Positions 7,157 to 15,099 of a stretch of DNA of 33,685 bases are shown here, piece by piece. Positions within the stretch are counted from its first letter, which is position 1; every line of letters begins with the position of its first letter. The stretch is from Prochlorococcus sp. AG-347-I21 (GTDB lineage: Bacteria > Cyanobacteriota > Cyanobacteriia > PCC-6307 > Cyanobiaceae): assembly GCA_003279055.1 (NCBI GenBank), contig QCBP01000012.1, positions 1-33,685 of the forward strand, in the 5' to 3' direction. The position numbers and the translations under genes were made by a program. A model generated the notes under the pieces. It had not been told where the DNA came from, made no database searches, and worked only from the letters and a program-made list of their open reading frames with translations.

Positions 7157-7264
7157 TTAGAACCATCCAGGAATTATTTGGCCTGTAGTTACATATGCAC
7201 CTACTGCTGCAACGAAACCTAGCATTGCTGCCCAACCATTAAAACGTTCTGCTTCTGGAGTCAT
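7157..7264 (-). CDS. hli: High-light-inducible protein (Hli/SCP family)
   Basis: A 35-residue protein, MTPEAERFNGWAAMLGF followed by VAAVGAYVTTGQIIPGWF. It has the chlorophyll-binding ExxNGWxAM core of the single-helix Hli/small CAB-like proteins and their typical TGQIIPG end. These thylakoid proteins bind chlorophyll and carotenoid and protect photosystem II assembly and repair under excess light. It is one of the short Hli forms, essentially one transmembrane helix with little N-terminal extension. It is a single gene between the porin region and tRNA-Lys, transcribed leftward, with an HLR1-like operator over its promoter. The ATG at 7264 is the only ATG that gives the family N-terminus. 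Confidence 0.93.
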   Translation of the reverse strand: MTPEAERFNGWAAMLGFVAAVGAYVTTGQIIPGWF

Positions 7265-7280
7265 GATAATAAAAAGTGAA

Positions 7281-7298
7281 TTTGTAAATGATTGTAAC
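7281..7298 (-). promoter_or_regulatory. HLR1-like RpaB binding site over the hli promoter
   Basis: On the minus strand the sequence reads GTTACAATCATTTACAAA: two (G/T)TTACA(A/T)(A/T) half-sites separated by two bases. This fits the published HLR1 consensus for the response regulator RpaB at all specified positions. It overlaps the proposed -10 element. From work in other cyanobacteria, HLR1 sites at or downstream of the core promoter mediate repression in low light that is relieved in high light, as expected for an hli gene. Confidence 0.75.
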
Positions 7299-7320
7299 AG
7301 TATTTATGAAGCTTTGTAAA
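7291..7320 (-). promoter_or_regulatory. Candidate hli promoter (TTTACA-18-TACAAT)
   Basis: On the minus strand TTTACA (7315-7320) and TACAAT (7291-7296) are 18 bases apart, giving a start near 7284 and a leader of about 20 bases. The -35 hexamer itself looks like an extra HLR1 half-site. Confidence 0.5.
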
Positions 7321-7454
7321 GTAATCTGTAGTTTTTTTTTTAGATTTCAATATTTACCTGAAAAGCTCAATTAAATTTGCATTAATGTGACATAAATGTG
7401 TTAGTTTTTTGGCGTATTTTTTCAAAAAAATATAAACTCAATCAATAAATGATG

Positions 7455-7526
7455 TGGGTCGCCTGAGATTCGAACTCAGGACCAGCCGGTTAAAAGCCGG
7501 ATGCTCTACCGCTGAGCTAGCGACCC
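7455..7526 (-). tRNA. trnK: tRNA-Lys (anticodon UUU)
   Basis: A 72-base cloverleaf. The acceptor stem is GGGTCGC/GCGACCC, the D stem GCTC/GAGC, the anticodon loop CTTTTAA with anticodon TTT, and the T arm CTGAG-TTCGAAT-CTCAG, with discriminator base A. CCA is not encoded. The outermost anticodon-stem pair is T-C and unpaired; the other four pairs are good. Confidence 0.96.
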
Positions 7527-7656
7527 ATTTTGTAAAATCGAGTACATATGAAATTATCCCTTTTTAAGGTAAAAAAAACAACTTTTTATCTCAAGTTGAA
7601 CAATAGAAAAACAATTCTTAACTTATGAAATAAAAAATTAAAATTTCTCTCTATAG

Positions 7657-7684
7657 TTACAGTTAAAAGTTAAAATAACATAAT
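7657..7684 (+). promoter_or_regulatory. Candidate psbY-trmFO promoter (TTACAG-16-CATAAT)
   Basis: TTACAG (7657-7662) and CATAAT (7679-7684) are 16 bases apart, about 20 bases before the psbY ATG. A weak by-eye match, listed because it is the best candidate before this rightward gene set. Confidence 0.3.
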
Positions 7685-7703
7685 ACTTAATGGAATTTCT
7701 CAA

Positions 7704-7820
7704 ATGCTCAGAACAATCGTAGTCTTTGCCCCCATTATTGCTGCTTTAGCTTGGGTTGTGTTTAATATACAAAAACCAGCAAGAGAGCAATTTAATAGGG
7801 ACTTTTTGGGCAAGGATTAA
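7704..7820 (+). CDS. psbY: Photosystem II protein Y (PsbY)
   Basis: A 38-residue protein with one membrane helix at residues 4-22 ([19 protein letters not shown]) followed by a polar tail ([16 protein letters not shown]). Length, the single helix and the W-x-x-x-NI helix end fit the PsbY family, a peripheral low-molecular-mass subunit of photosystem II near cytochrome b559. It is too short for ordinary gene finders. The trmFO start codon follows its stop after six bases, so both are probably on one transcript. The identification rests on recognition of the small-subunit pattern; another single-helix photosystem II peptide is the main alternative. Confidence 0.8.
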   Translation: MLRTIVVFAPIIAALAWVVFNIQKPAREQFNRDFLGKD

Positions 7821-7826
7821 CCCAAT

Positions 7827-9239
7827 TTGATAGATAAAGAAGTAATAGTTATTGGGGCTGGTCTAGCAGGATCTGAAGCCGCTTGGCAAGTAGCCAACGC
7901 TGGTATACCAGTCAAATTAGTTGAAATGAGACCTTTCAAGTCAACTCCAGCTCACCATACGGGTGAATTCGGAGAGTTGGTTTGCAGTAATAGTTTTGGG
8001 GCTTTAAGTTCAGATAGAGCTGCTGGTTTATTGCAAAAAGAACTAAGATTTTTTAATTCATTGATAGTTCAAACAGCAGATAAATTTTCCGTACCAGCTG
8101 GAGGCGCATTAGCCGTTGATAGATCCAAATTTAGTAATGCTCTTACTGAAGAATTATCTAATCATCCTTTAATCGAAATAAAGAGATTTGAACAATTAGA
8201 TCTCCCAGATAAAGATAATATAACCATTCTCGCAACTGGTCCACTCACGTCAGATGAATTGGCCAATAAAATTCAATTATTTACAGGTATAGGTGCCTGT
8301 CATTTTTTTGACGCTGCTAGTCCAATAATTTATGGTGATACTCTTGATAAAGAGATTGTTTTTAAAGCTAGCAGATATGACAAAGGAGATCCGGCTTATC
8401 TAAATTGTCCTTTAGATAAGAATGAATACATAAATTTTAGGAATGAATTAATTCAAGGCGAGCAGGCTAACTTAAAAGACTTTGATAAAGAATCTTCAAA
8501 TTTCTTTGAAGCTTGTTTGCCAATAGAAGAAATTGCTAGAAGAGGAGTTGACACAATGAGATACGGACCATTGAAATCTATAGGTTTGTGGAATCCGAAA
8601 TGGGGAGATTTATTTGATCGAGAAAATAGATTAAAAAAACGGCCTCATGCAATAGTCCAATTAAGGATGGAAGATCTCGAGGGTAAGTTACTTAATATGG
8701 TAGGTTTTCAAACCAACTTGAAATGGTCAGAACAAAAGCGAATTTTTAGGATGATTCCTGGCTTAGAGAAAGCTGAATTTGTACGTTTTGGAGTAATGCA
8801 TAGAAATACTTTTCTAGAATCTCCTAAATTACTTTTGCCCACATTGCAATTTATCAAAAGAGAAACCCTTTTGGCAGCGGGGCAGATTACAGGTACTGAA
8901 GGTTATGCCCCCGCCGCTGCGGGTGGATTACTTGCAGGAATAAATGCATCCTTATTAGCTATGAGTAAAAACCCTGTAACTTTTCCTGATGAATCAATGA
9001 TTGGTTCTTTAATAAATTTCATTAGTAATAGAAATCAAATACTTTCTAATCAGAAAAAAAATAAATTCCAGCCAATGCCTGCTTCATTTGGTCTAGTCCC
9101 GGAACTTACTAAAAGAATCAAAGATAAAAAATTAAGATATAAAGCTTATCAAGAAAGATCTACAGAAGCTTTAAAAGGGTTTAAAAAAATTTTAGATTCT
9201 AGTTTTGAAAAAGATCACTTAATTATCAAAATTAACTAA
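7827..9239 (+). CDS. trmFO: tRNA m5U54 methyltransferase, folate/FAD dependent (TrmFO)
   Basis: A 470-residue flavoprotein that methylates U54 in the T loop of tRNAs using methylene-tetrahydrofolate and reduced FAD. The N-terminus has the dinucleotide-binding fold [15 protein letters not shown]. The conserved [11 protein letters not shown] and [22 protein letters not shown] blocks contain the two family cysteines, and the C-terminal [16 protein letters not shown] block is also typical. Length is normal for the family (about 435-470). The start is TTG at 7827, six bases after the psbY stop; no upstream ATG is in frame before a stop. It was formerly called Gid. It is followed by crtH after 23 bases. 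Confidence 0.95.
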   Translation: MIDKEVIVIGAGLAGSEAAWQVANAGIPVKLVEMRPFKSTPAHHTGEFGELVCSNSFGALSSDRAAGLLQKELRFFNSLIVQTADKFSVPAGGALAVDRSKFSNALTEELSNHPLIEIKRFEQLDLPDKDNITILATGPLTSDELANKIQLFTGIGACHFFDAASPIIYGDTLDKEIVFKASRYDKGDPAYLNCPLDKNEYINFRNELIQGEQANLKDFDKESSNFFEACLPIEEIARRGVDTMRYGPLKSIGLWNPKWGDLFDRENRLKKRPHAIVQLRMEDLEGKLLNMVGFQTNLKWSEQKRIFRMIPGLEKAEFVRFGVMHRNTFLESPKLLLPTLQFIKRETLLAAGQITGTEGYAPAAAGGLLAGINASLLAMSKNPVTFPDESMIGSLINFISNRNQILSNQKKNKFQPMPASFGLVPELTKRIKDKKLRYKAYQERSTEALKGFKKILDSSFEKDHLIIKIN

Positions 9240-9262
9240 AATAAGTTATTAAAGGTCCAAAA

Positions 9263-10807
9263 ATGAAATCTAATAAGAAAAATTTCGATGCAATTATTAT
9301 CGGTTCTGGAATCGGGGGGTTAGTAACAGCATCACAATTAGCAGCCAAAGGAGCTCAAGTTTTAGTCCTTGAGAAATATATTATTCCAGGTGGGAGTGGT
9401 GGTTCCTTTAAGAGAAATGGTTATACCTTTGATGTAGGAGCTTCAATGATTTTTGGATTTGGAGATAAAGGTTATACCAACTTGTTAACTCGTGCGCTAA
9501 AAGATGTAAATGAGAAATGTGAAACTATTCCTGATCCTGTGCAGCTGGAATATCACTTGCCAAATAATTTAAGTATTTCTGTAGACAAAAATTATGATCA
9601 ATTTATAAGTAAATTATCAGCTATTTTTCCTAGGGAAAAAGATGGTATAAAAAAATTTTACGATACTTGCGCAAATGTATTTAAATGTTTAGATTCAATG
9701 CCCCTTTTATCAATAGAGGATCCGAGTTATCTTTTTAAAGTTTTCTTTAAATCTCCATTATCTTGTTTAGGGTTAGCTAGATGGTTACCTATAAATGCAG
9801 GGGATGTGGCCAGAAAGTTTATCAAGGATCCTGAACTCTTAAAATTTATCGATATCGAATGTTTTTGTTGGTCAGTAATGCCAGCCCTCAAAACTCCTAT
9901 GATTAATGCAGGGATGGTTTTTACTGATAGGCATGCTGGGGGAATAAATTATCCTAAGGGAGGGGTAGGACAGATAGCGGAAAAGTTGGTTTCTGGGATG
10001 GAAAAATTAGGTAGTAAAATTCGATATAAAGCTAATGTTACTGAAATACTTTTAAAGAATGAGAAAGCGGTAGGAGTTAAGCTTTCAAATGGGGAAGAAA
10101 TTTACTCAGAAATCATTGTATCTAATTCCACTAGATGGGATACATTTGGCCTGAAAGATAAAAAAAAGGGATTAATTCCAAGTAAAAACGTTCCAAAAAG
10201 TGAATATAAGTGGTCAGAAACCTATAAGCCTTCACCTTCTTTCGTCTCAATTCACCTTGGAGTAGAAAAAAATCTGATAGGTGATAAATTTAATTGCCAT
10301 CACATAATTGTTGAGAATTGGGATGAATTAGAGAGTGAAAAGGGTGTGATTTTTGTTTCTATACCTACTTTGCTTGACTCTTCTTTGGCTCCAGAAGGTA
10401 AACATATCGTCCATGCTTTTACTCCTTCCTCTATAAATGAATGGGAAGGTTTATCAAGAACAGAATATTTGCTAAAGAAAGAAAAGTACTTTTCATTTCT
10501 TATCGAAAAGATTAAAACTATTTTGCCCAATCTTGAGGATAATATTGATCATAAAGAGATTGGTACTCCAAAAACCCATAAGAAATTTCTTGGAAGATAT
10601 GAAGGTAGTTATGGACCAATTCCTAATCAAAAGTTGCTTGGACTTTTGCCAATGCCTTTTAATACCACAAAAATCAAAAACCTTTATTGCGTAGGTGATT
10701 CATGTTTCCCTGGTCAAGGCTTAAATGCAGTAGCTTTTAGCGGATATGCTTGTGCTCATAAAATAGGTTCCAAACTAAACATCAATAGTTTTAAATTGCC
10801 AGATTAA
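9263..10807 (+). CDS. crtH: Carotenoid (prolycopene) isomerase CrtH
   Basis: A 514-residue FAD-dependent isomerase that converts poly-cis-lycopene to all-trans-lycopene, upstream of the cyclases that make the zeaxanthin and alpha/beta-carotene of Prochlorococcus. The N-terminal FAD motif is AIIIGSGIGGLVTASQLA with the redox-family EKYIIPGGSGGSF and FDVGASMIFGFG blocks. The C-terminal FAD-contact block GDSCFPGQGLNAVAFSGYA is intact. Length matches cyanobacterial CrtH (about 500). The related desaturases CrtP/CrtQ are excluded because the CRTISO-specific GGSGGSF and INYPKGGVGQIAEKL blocks are present. AAAGG at 9251-9255 serves as ribosome-binding site. It is probably transcribed with trmFO and with the membrane protein that starts 15 bases later. 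Confidence 0.93.
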   Translation: MKSNKKNFDAIIIGSGIGGLVTASQLAAKGAQVLVLEKYIIPGGSGGSFKRNGYTFDVGASMIFGFGDKGYTNLLTRALKDVNEKCETIPDPVQLEYHLPNNLSISVDKNYDQFISKLSAIFPREKDGIKKFYDTCANVFKCLDSMPLLSIEDPSYLFKVFFKSPLSCLGLARWLPINAGDVARKFIKDPELLKFIDIECFCWSVMPALKTPMINAGMVFTDRHAGGINYPKGGVGQIAEKLVSGMEKLGSKIRYKANVTEILLKNEKAVGVKLSNGEEIYSEIIVSNSTRWDTFGLKDKKKGLIPSKNVPKSEYKWSETYKPSPSFVSIHLGVEKNLIGDKFNCHHIIVENWDELESEKGVIFVSIPTLLDSSLAPEGKHIVHAFTPSSINEWEGLSRTEYLLKKEKYFSFLIEKIKTILPNLEDNIDHKEIGTPKTHKKFLGRYEGSYGPIPNQKLLGLLPMPFNTTKIKNLYCVGDSCFPGQGLNAVAFSGYACAHKIGSKLNINSFKLPD

Positions 10808-10822
10808 AAAAGGTTTTAAAAG

Positions 10823-11335
10823 ATGATTGAGGTAGAGAAGTTTAAAACTCTTTTTTTTGTTAAAAGTTCTTTAATTTCTCTTTATTTAGCGCTTACAATT
10901 CCAATCCCATTTATTTCTAGTGATCAATTAAAAATCACTTCTATAATTACTTTTTTCTTAGGTCTTTATTTAATCGTCAATATCACAAGTGATTACGTAG
11001 AAACTTGCAATAATAAAATTTCATACAAAACTAGCTTTATTTCTAAATCCCTAGGGAGGAAAAATTGGGAGATTTCTTGGAAAGATATTAAGTTAATAAA
11101 ATCTATGCCCACCAGTCAGGGTAGTAAGGTTTTTTATTTTATTACCAACAAAGGTGAAAATTTCCTTATTCCACAAAGAATAGAAAATTTTGGAAGATTT
11201 TTATCAATTATTTCCCAAAAAACAAGTATATCTATTAATGAGATATCTTATATTTCACCACTTTGGACTTATAAATTACTGACTATAATTTCAGTACTAA
11301 TGATTATTGGCGAACTGTTTGGTTTTTTAATTTAA
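10823..11335 (+). CDS. Hypothetical membrane protein after crtH
   Basis: A 170-residue protein I do not recognise by family. Two hydrophobic helices lie near residues 13-30 and 38-55. A soluble segment of mixed strand character (NKISYKTSFISKSLGRKNWEISWKDIKLI, positions about 65-93, continuing to about 145) resembles a small bacterial PH-like fold, and a C-terminal helix (LLTIISVLMIIGELFGFLI) ends the protein. The layout resembles membrane proteins with a PH-like domain of unknown function. It starts 15 bases after crtH and is probably cotranscribed. Its stop codon overlaps the stop of the convergent response-regulator gene in TTAA (11332-11335). Confidence 0.75.
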   Translation: MIEVEKFKTLFFVKSSLISLYLALTIPIPFISSDQLKITSIITFFLGLYLIVNITSDYVETCNNKISYKTSFISKSLGRKNWEISWKDIKLIKSMPTSQGSKVFYFITNKGENFLIPQRIENFGRFLSIISQKTSISINEISYISPLWTYKLLTIISVLMIIGELFGFLI

Positions 11336-12069
11336 ATATTATCAATACTAAATCGATAACCTTGTTGTCTAACGGTTGTTATTCCTCCTCCTTCTCCCAA
11401 TCCAGCCTGTTCTAACTTCCTTCGCAAAGTTAAGACTTGAGTATCTACAGATCTTGGTCCTCCACTGAAAGGCGGCCAAGCCATCCTTAGAAGCTCTTGA
11501 CGACTTCTCACCATACCAGGCGGCATTAAAAGGGCGCAAAGCAGTGCAAACTCTCTTGGACTTAATTCTACAGGCTTCTCGCTAAGTGTTACTTGTCTTA
11601 AAAGAAGATGAACTTCAAGAGGGCCAACTTCAACTTTTTCTTGCAGTCCTATTCTGCCTCTTTTTAAAAGAGTTCTACATCTAGCTGCAAGCTCTTCCAG
11701 TCCAAATGGTTTTCTAAGAACGTCATCGGCTCCTTCATCCAAAAGATTAACTAATGCTTCAACTCCTGATCTTGCCGTCAAAACAATAACGGAAGAACCT
11801 AATTGTTGAGCAAGTCTCATAGCAGTATTATTCTCAAGAATTTCAGCGCTTACTAATAGATCTGGTGATTGTTCCCTGCACAAGTCCACTGCTTCTGCAG
11901 CAGATCCAACTGCAGCAGCGAGGTGACCATCTTGACGAAGTCTTTGTACAAGGACAGTCCTAAGTGTGGGGTGAGGTTCAACAACAAGAACTCTTGAGGG
12001 AGTTTGAGAGTTCGTAGGCAATTGTGAACTGCCAGGAGTTGAAGCTAAGATTTGCTCAGTTGATTGCAT
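11332..12069 (-). CDS. OmpR-type response regulator with degenerate receiver
   Basis: A 245-residue regulator with an unusual 25-residue Ser/Thr/Gln-rich N-terminal extension, a receiver domain (about 26-145) and an intact C-terminal winged-helix DNA-binding domain (about 150-243, with PVELSPREFALLCALL and RSVDTQVLTLRRKLE). Receiver landmarks by spacing: the acidic pair is replaced by E31-P32, the phospho-acceptor position is A75 (DLLVSAEI), while T98 and K120 (LRKPFG) are kept. The loop after A75 is about seven residues shorter than in PhoB. It is therefore unlikely to be phosphorylated in the usual way, and no kinase gene is adjacent. It is visibly richer in G+C than its neighbours (28 of 60 bases in the line starting at 11521). 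I cannot assign it to RpaA, RpaB or PhoB; the DNA target is unknown. It lies divergent from the gene at 12156. Confidence 0.9.
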   Translation of the reverse strand: MQSTEQILASTPGSSQLPTNSQTPSRVLVVEPHPTLRTVLVQRLRQDGHLAAAVGSAAEAVDLCREQSPDLLVSAEILENNTAMRLAQQLGSSVIVLTARSGVEALVNLLDEGADDVLRKPFGLEELAARCRTLLKRGRIGLQEKVEVGPLEVHLLLRQVTLSEKPVELSPREFALLCALLMPPGMVRSRQELLRMAWPPFSGGPRSVDTQVLTLRRKLEQAGLGEGGGITTVRQQGYRFSIDNI

Positions 12070-12155
12070 TCTTAATTACTGTTGGGCCAGGCAATTTTTT
12101 ATCATCCTTAATAAGGTATAACAAATGCCAAATAAAAATCAGAATCTATCAAATT

Positions 12156-12425
12156 ATGACATCATTTGAAAATCCTAAAGCAATTCGACATTTTCAATCA
12201 ATTTGTGACTGCTGCCAAGCTTTGGTTACTAGTTTTCATTCGCCATCTGATCTTAAGTTATATAGTGATGGTTATCTCCAAGCCTTAAGGAATTGCAGTA
12301 GTTTAGAGCAAAATGATCAAGAAAAATTAGAAAGATTAGTTGAAAGATGGATTTTAGATCCATCAAGTTTTATAGACCCAGAAGGAGAAGGAAATAAAGG
12401 TTTTTTTGATAAAAAAAGGATTTAA
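12156..12425 (+). CDS. Small conserved cyanobacterial protein (DUF6761-like)
   Basis: An 89-residue soluble, mostly helical protein. The patterns IRHFQSICDCC, YSDGYLQALRN and a helix ending in a DPSSFIDPEG tail resemble a short cyanobacteria-specific family that I recall as DUF6761; the function is unknown. The frame is open further upstream to 12024, but that part overlaps the divergent response-regulator gene and is of poor composition. I chose the ATG at 12156, where the conserved part begins. A CxxC-like CDCC near residue 20 is notable. Confidence 0.7.
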   Translation: MTSFENPKAIRHFQSICDCCQALVTSFHSPSDLKLYSDGYLQALRNCSSLEQNDQEKLERLVERWILDPSSFIDPEGEGNKGFFDKKRI

Positions 12426-12473
12426 AATATTAATTTTTATTAACCAAATCAGTATTTATACTTACTAATTGTC

Positions 12474-12797
12474 TTAGGATGCTAATTCAATTTCAATTTT
12501 TTCTTTTAAGGATCCTGAATTATACATTTCGATAAGAATGTCTGATCCACCAATAAATTCTCCTTTTAAGTATACTTGTGGAATCGTCGGCCAATCTGAA
12601 TATTCTTTTATACCCTCTCTTACCTCGTAATCGCTTAAGACATCAAAGGTACTAAATTCTATGCCTAAAGAATTTAGTATTTGTACTACATTATTGGAAA
12701 AGCCGCATTGAGGCATTAATTTAGTTCCTTTCATGAATACCATTACTGGATTAGAGTCAATCAGTTTTTGTATTTTATCTTTTGTTAGGTTGTCCAT
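12474..12797 (-). CDS. grxD: Monothiol glutaredoxin, CGFS type (Grx4/GrxD)
   Basis: A 107-residue class II monothiol glutaredoxin with active site CGFS at residues 31-34, preceded by VMVFMKGTK. The glutathione-contact elements WPTIPQVY and GGSDI are intact. These proteins bind a [2Fe-2S] cluster with glutathione and pass it to target proteins, usually together with BolA. The bolA gene lies immediately upstream in the same operon, three bases away, which supports this role. Length is normal (about 107-115). Confidence 0.95.
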   Translation of the reverse strand: MDNLTKDKIQKLIDSNPVMVFMKGTKLMPQCGFSNNVVQILNSLGIEFSTFDVLSDYEVREGIKEYSDWPTIPQVYLKGEFIGGSDILIEMYNSGSLKEKIEIELAS

Positions 12798-12800
12798 AAT

Positions 12801-13031
12801 TCATTTGGGTGTGTCTGTTTTTAATGCCAGTGCATGAATGGCTTCTGAAGCTAATTCTTCTTTTAACGCCGAATAGACTAACTGGTGTTGTTTAACTAAT
12901 GATAATCCATTGAATTCAGATGCAATTACAGTTACTTGCAAATGATCATTTCCCTTGAGGTTTTCAACAAAAACTTGGGAATCTGGTAATTTTTTAGTGA
13001 TTAAACTAACAACTTCTTTTTTCGTAATCAT
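12801..13031 (-). CDS. bolA: BolA family protein
   Basis: A 76-residue BolA-fold protein (class II KH-like). The family block HLQVTVIASEFNGLSLVKQHQLVY is followed by EELASEAIHALALKT, with the conserved His in the HALAL element. BolA proteins pair with CGFS glutaredoxins to form a [2Fe-2S] heterodimer, and grxD follows directly after three bases, so this looks like a functional pair rather than a stand-alone regulator. It starts with ATG at 13031, 11 bases after the stop of the secreted protein upstream. Confidence 0.93.
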   Translation of the reverse strand: MITKKEVVSLITKKLPDSQVFVENLKGNDHLQVTVIASEFNGLSLVKQHQLVYSALKEELASEAIHALALKTDTPK

Positions 13032-13042
13032 AATAAATTTTA

Positions 13043-13558
13043 TTAGCCATTGTAAGTTGTTTCAACAAATCCTAGTTGCATTAGGGTTTTGTAAGCTTTT
13101 TTCCCCTCAGGACTTTCAGGAGACATTATTCTTATTGTTTCAATAAGTAGAGGCACGGCTACATCAGGCTTTTCATCTTTAATATAAAAAGTAGCTAATC
13201 TTTCATTCGATTCAGCCAAAATTTGTAATGTTGCCTTACCCTTCCTTTGCATCTCATTTGGTATTCTTGCATCAACTCCTATAAATGCTTTATTTAGATC
13301 TGAATAAAATGATGCTAGTTGTGTAGCTAATTTTCTTGCATCAAGGTATGAATCTTTAGCTTTATCCAAATCGCCATAGTTTGTTAATTTATCGCCTTGT
13401 TCTAAATAGTACTCTACGTTTGCTATGGAGAGTTTTTTATTAGTCGTTGAAAGAACTTTGTAATCTTTTGGACTTTTAACTTCTGCTCGAACAAAATTTT
13501 CGTAAGGAAAACCTCCAAAAAATATAAATAAAATGAGTATTAATTTTGAGAATTTCAT
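13043..13558 (-). CDS. Secreted helical-repeat (TPR-like) hypothetical protein
   Basis: A 171-residue protein with an N-terminal signal or membrane anchor (MKFSKLILILFIFFGGF, possible cleavage near VRA|E), then TPR-like helices: VEYYLEQGDKLTNYGDLDKAKDSYLDARK at about 48-76 and a second pair toward the C-terminus (ERLATFYIKDEKPDVAVPLLIETIR). The end (KAYKTLMQLGF) is hydrophilic. It resembles conserved lumenal or periplasmic proteins of cyanobacteria without assigned function. It starts the leftward set with bolA and grxD. I do not recognise a named family. Confidence 0.75.
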   Translation of the reverse strand: MKFSKLILILFIFFGGFPYENFVRAEVKSPKDYKVLSTTNKKLSIANVEYYLEQGDKLTNYGDLDKAKDSYLDARKLATQLASFYSDLNKAFIGVDARIPNEMQRKGKATLQILAESNERLATFYIKDEKPDVAVPLLIETIRIMSPESPEGKKAYKTLMQLGFVETTYNG

Positions 13559-13601
13559 TTTCTTATTAAATTATTAAAATTTATAGTAACTTATTACAGA
13601 T

Positions 13602-14273
13602 TCATCTACCTAAATTTTTTAATGCTTTTTCTTCCTCTTGGAGCATTTTTTCATTTAAAAGTATATTAAATTCTTTGATATTAAATTTTAAGTATTTATT
13701 CATTGCGATTGGTTGCCCAAAGGATAAACAAAATTCTCCCCTAAAGTTTGGAGTTACTTTGCTGTAGGCAATTCCAATTGGAATGATAACAATAGAAGTT
13801 GTTTTTTTTGTGGCTAACCTCGCTAATCTATACAGTCCCTCTTTAAGAACTAATTTTTTTCCATATTTATTGATTTTTCCTTCAGGGAAAACAACTAATT
13901 GTTCTCCTTTTTCTATAAGATCAATCGCATATCTTAAAGTTGAGAGAGATGGTGATAATTGATTTATCGAAAAACATCCAAGTCTTTTTAAAAACCAACC
14001 TTGTATTCCTTTCATTTCAGATTGAGTAACCATAAATCTACAATCCTTTTTTGTTACTCTTCTACCCATTGCCAAAGTAAGTATTAAACCATCCCATCTT
14101 GATCTATGAGTTGGAGCCAAAATGATAGAGGAGTTTATGGGGATCAAAAAACCATTATTTAATATTTTCTTTTTTCTAAAAAAGAATCTTAAAACAATGT
14201 CCTGGGTAACGAACATTGCAATAAATCCCAATATAGGATTGATTTTATACCAAATATCTGCAGATTTCTTCAA
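13602..14273 (-). CDS. plsC: 1-acylglycerol-3-phosphate acyltransferase family protein (PlsC-like)
   Basis: A 223-residue acyltransferase. The catalytic H-x4-D motif is HRSRWD (H56, D61) and the substrate-binding FPEG motif lies at residues 129-132 (VVFPEGKIN). An N-terminal hydrophobic stretch (about 14-31) would place it at the membrane. It should add the second acyl chain to lysophosphatidic acid for membrane lipids; cyanobacteria have more than one such paralogue, so the exact acceptor is uncertain. The start is TTG at 14273; an ATG seven bases upstream (14280) is out of frame. It faces the divergent pdxJ. Confidence 0.85.
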   Translation of the reverse strand: MKKSADIWYKINPILGFIAMFVTQDIVLRFFFRKKKILNNGFLIPINSSIILAPTHRSRWDGLILTLAMGRRVTKKDCRFMVTQSEMKGIQGWFLKRLGCFSINQLSPSLSTLRYAIDLIEKGEQLVVFPEGKINKYGKKLVLKEGLYRLARLATKKTTSIVIIPIGIAYSKVTPNFRGEFCLSFGQPIAMNKYLKFNIKEFNILLNEKMLQEEEKALKNLGR

Positions 14274-14373
14274 ATTCCATTTACTATAATATTAATAATT
14301 TAAATGTTTGTATTTTTTTGTTAGCTATTATTGGGCGGTTACAAGATTGTCTAGAAACTAAAAATTTTAAATT

Positions 14374-15090
14374 ATGACTACTTTAGGTGTAAACATCGAT
14401 CATATTGCGAATGTAAGGCAAGCAAGGAAGACTGTAGAGCCTGATCCTGTACAATTTGCTTTTTTAGCTGAATTAGGAGGGGCCGACTCGATAACAGTTC
14501 ATCTAAGAGAAGATAGAAGACATATACAAGATAGAGATGTATTCCTTCTAAAAGAAACTATAAAGACAAAACTAAATTTAGAAATGGCTGCCACAGCAGA
14601 AATGTTAGGAATTGCAAGAAAAATTAGACCACATTATGTAACACTTGTCCCAGAGAAAAGAGAGGAAGTTACTACTGAAGGCGGGTTGGATGTAAAAAGT
14701 AATGTGCAATACCTTAAGAATTTTGTTGGAAATTTAAAAGATTTAAATATAGAAGTAAGTGCTTTTATTGATCCTCTTGACGAACAGATAAATTTTTCCA
14801 AGAAAATAGGTTTTAACTTTATAGAATTACATACTGGAAAATATGCGGAACTATCAGGATCAGAACAATATAAAGAGCTTCAAAGGATTATAGAATCTAC
14901 ACATTTAGCAAATGACCTTGGATTAGTTGTTAATGCTGGACATGGCCTCAATTACAATAATGTTAAAAAAATTGCATCAATTAACAATATGAACGAGTTA
15001 AACATAGGTCATAGTATTGTTGCAAGGGCTTTAGCGATAGGATTAGAAAAGTCTGTGCGTGAAATGAAGTCCCTTATTACATCCAATTAA
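14374..15090 (+). CDS. pdxJ: Pyridoxine 5'-phosphate synthase PdxJ
   Basis: A 238-residue TIM-barrel enzyme that condenses 1-deoxyxylulose 5-phosphate with 3-amino-2-oxopropyl phosphate to give pyridoxine 5'-phosphate, the last ring-forming step of the DXP-dependent vitamin B6 route. The family blocks are present: LGVNIDHIANVRQAR at the N-terminus, ADSITVHLREDRRHI, HYVTLVPEKREEVTTEGGLD, and the phosphate-binding NAGHGLNY plus LNIGHSIVARA at the C-terminus. Length matches the family (about 240). ycf54 follows after nine bases. TATAAT at 14285-14290 could serve as its -10 element but lies far upstream (about 85 bases). Confidence 0.96.
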   Translation: MTTLGVNIDHIANVRQARKTVEPDPVQFAFLAELGGADSITVHLREDRRHIQDRDVFLLKETIKTKLNLEMAATAEMLGIARKIRPHYVTLVPEKREEVTTEGGLDVKSNVQYLKNFVGNLKDLNIEVSAFIDPLDEQINFSKKIGFNFIELHTGKYAELSGSEQYKELQRIIESTHLANDLGLVVNAGHGLNYNNVKKIASINNMNELNIGHSIVARALAIGLEKSVREMKSLITSN

Positions 15091-15099
15091 ATTTTAAAA

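Noticed and set aside
12024-12155. N-terminal extension of the small protein at 12156
   Set aside because: It overlaps the divergent response-regulator gene and its own promoter region and shows no conserved features.
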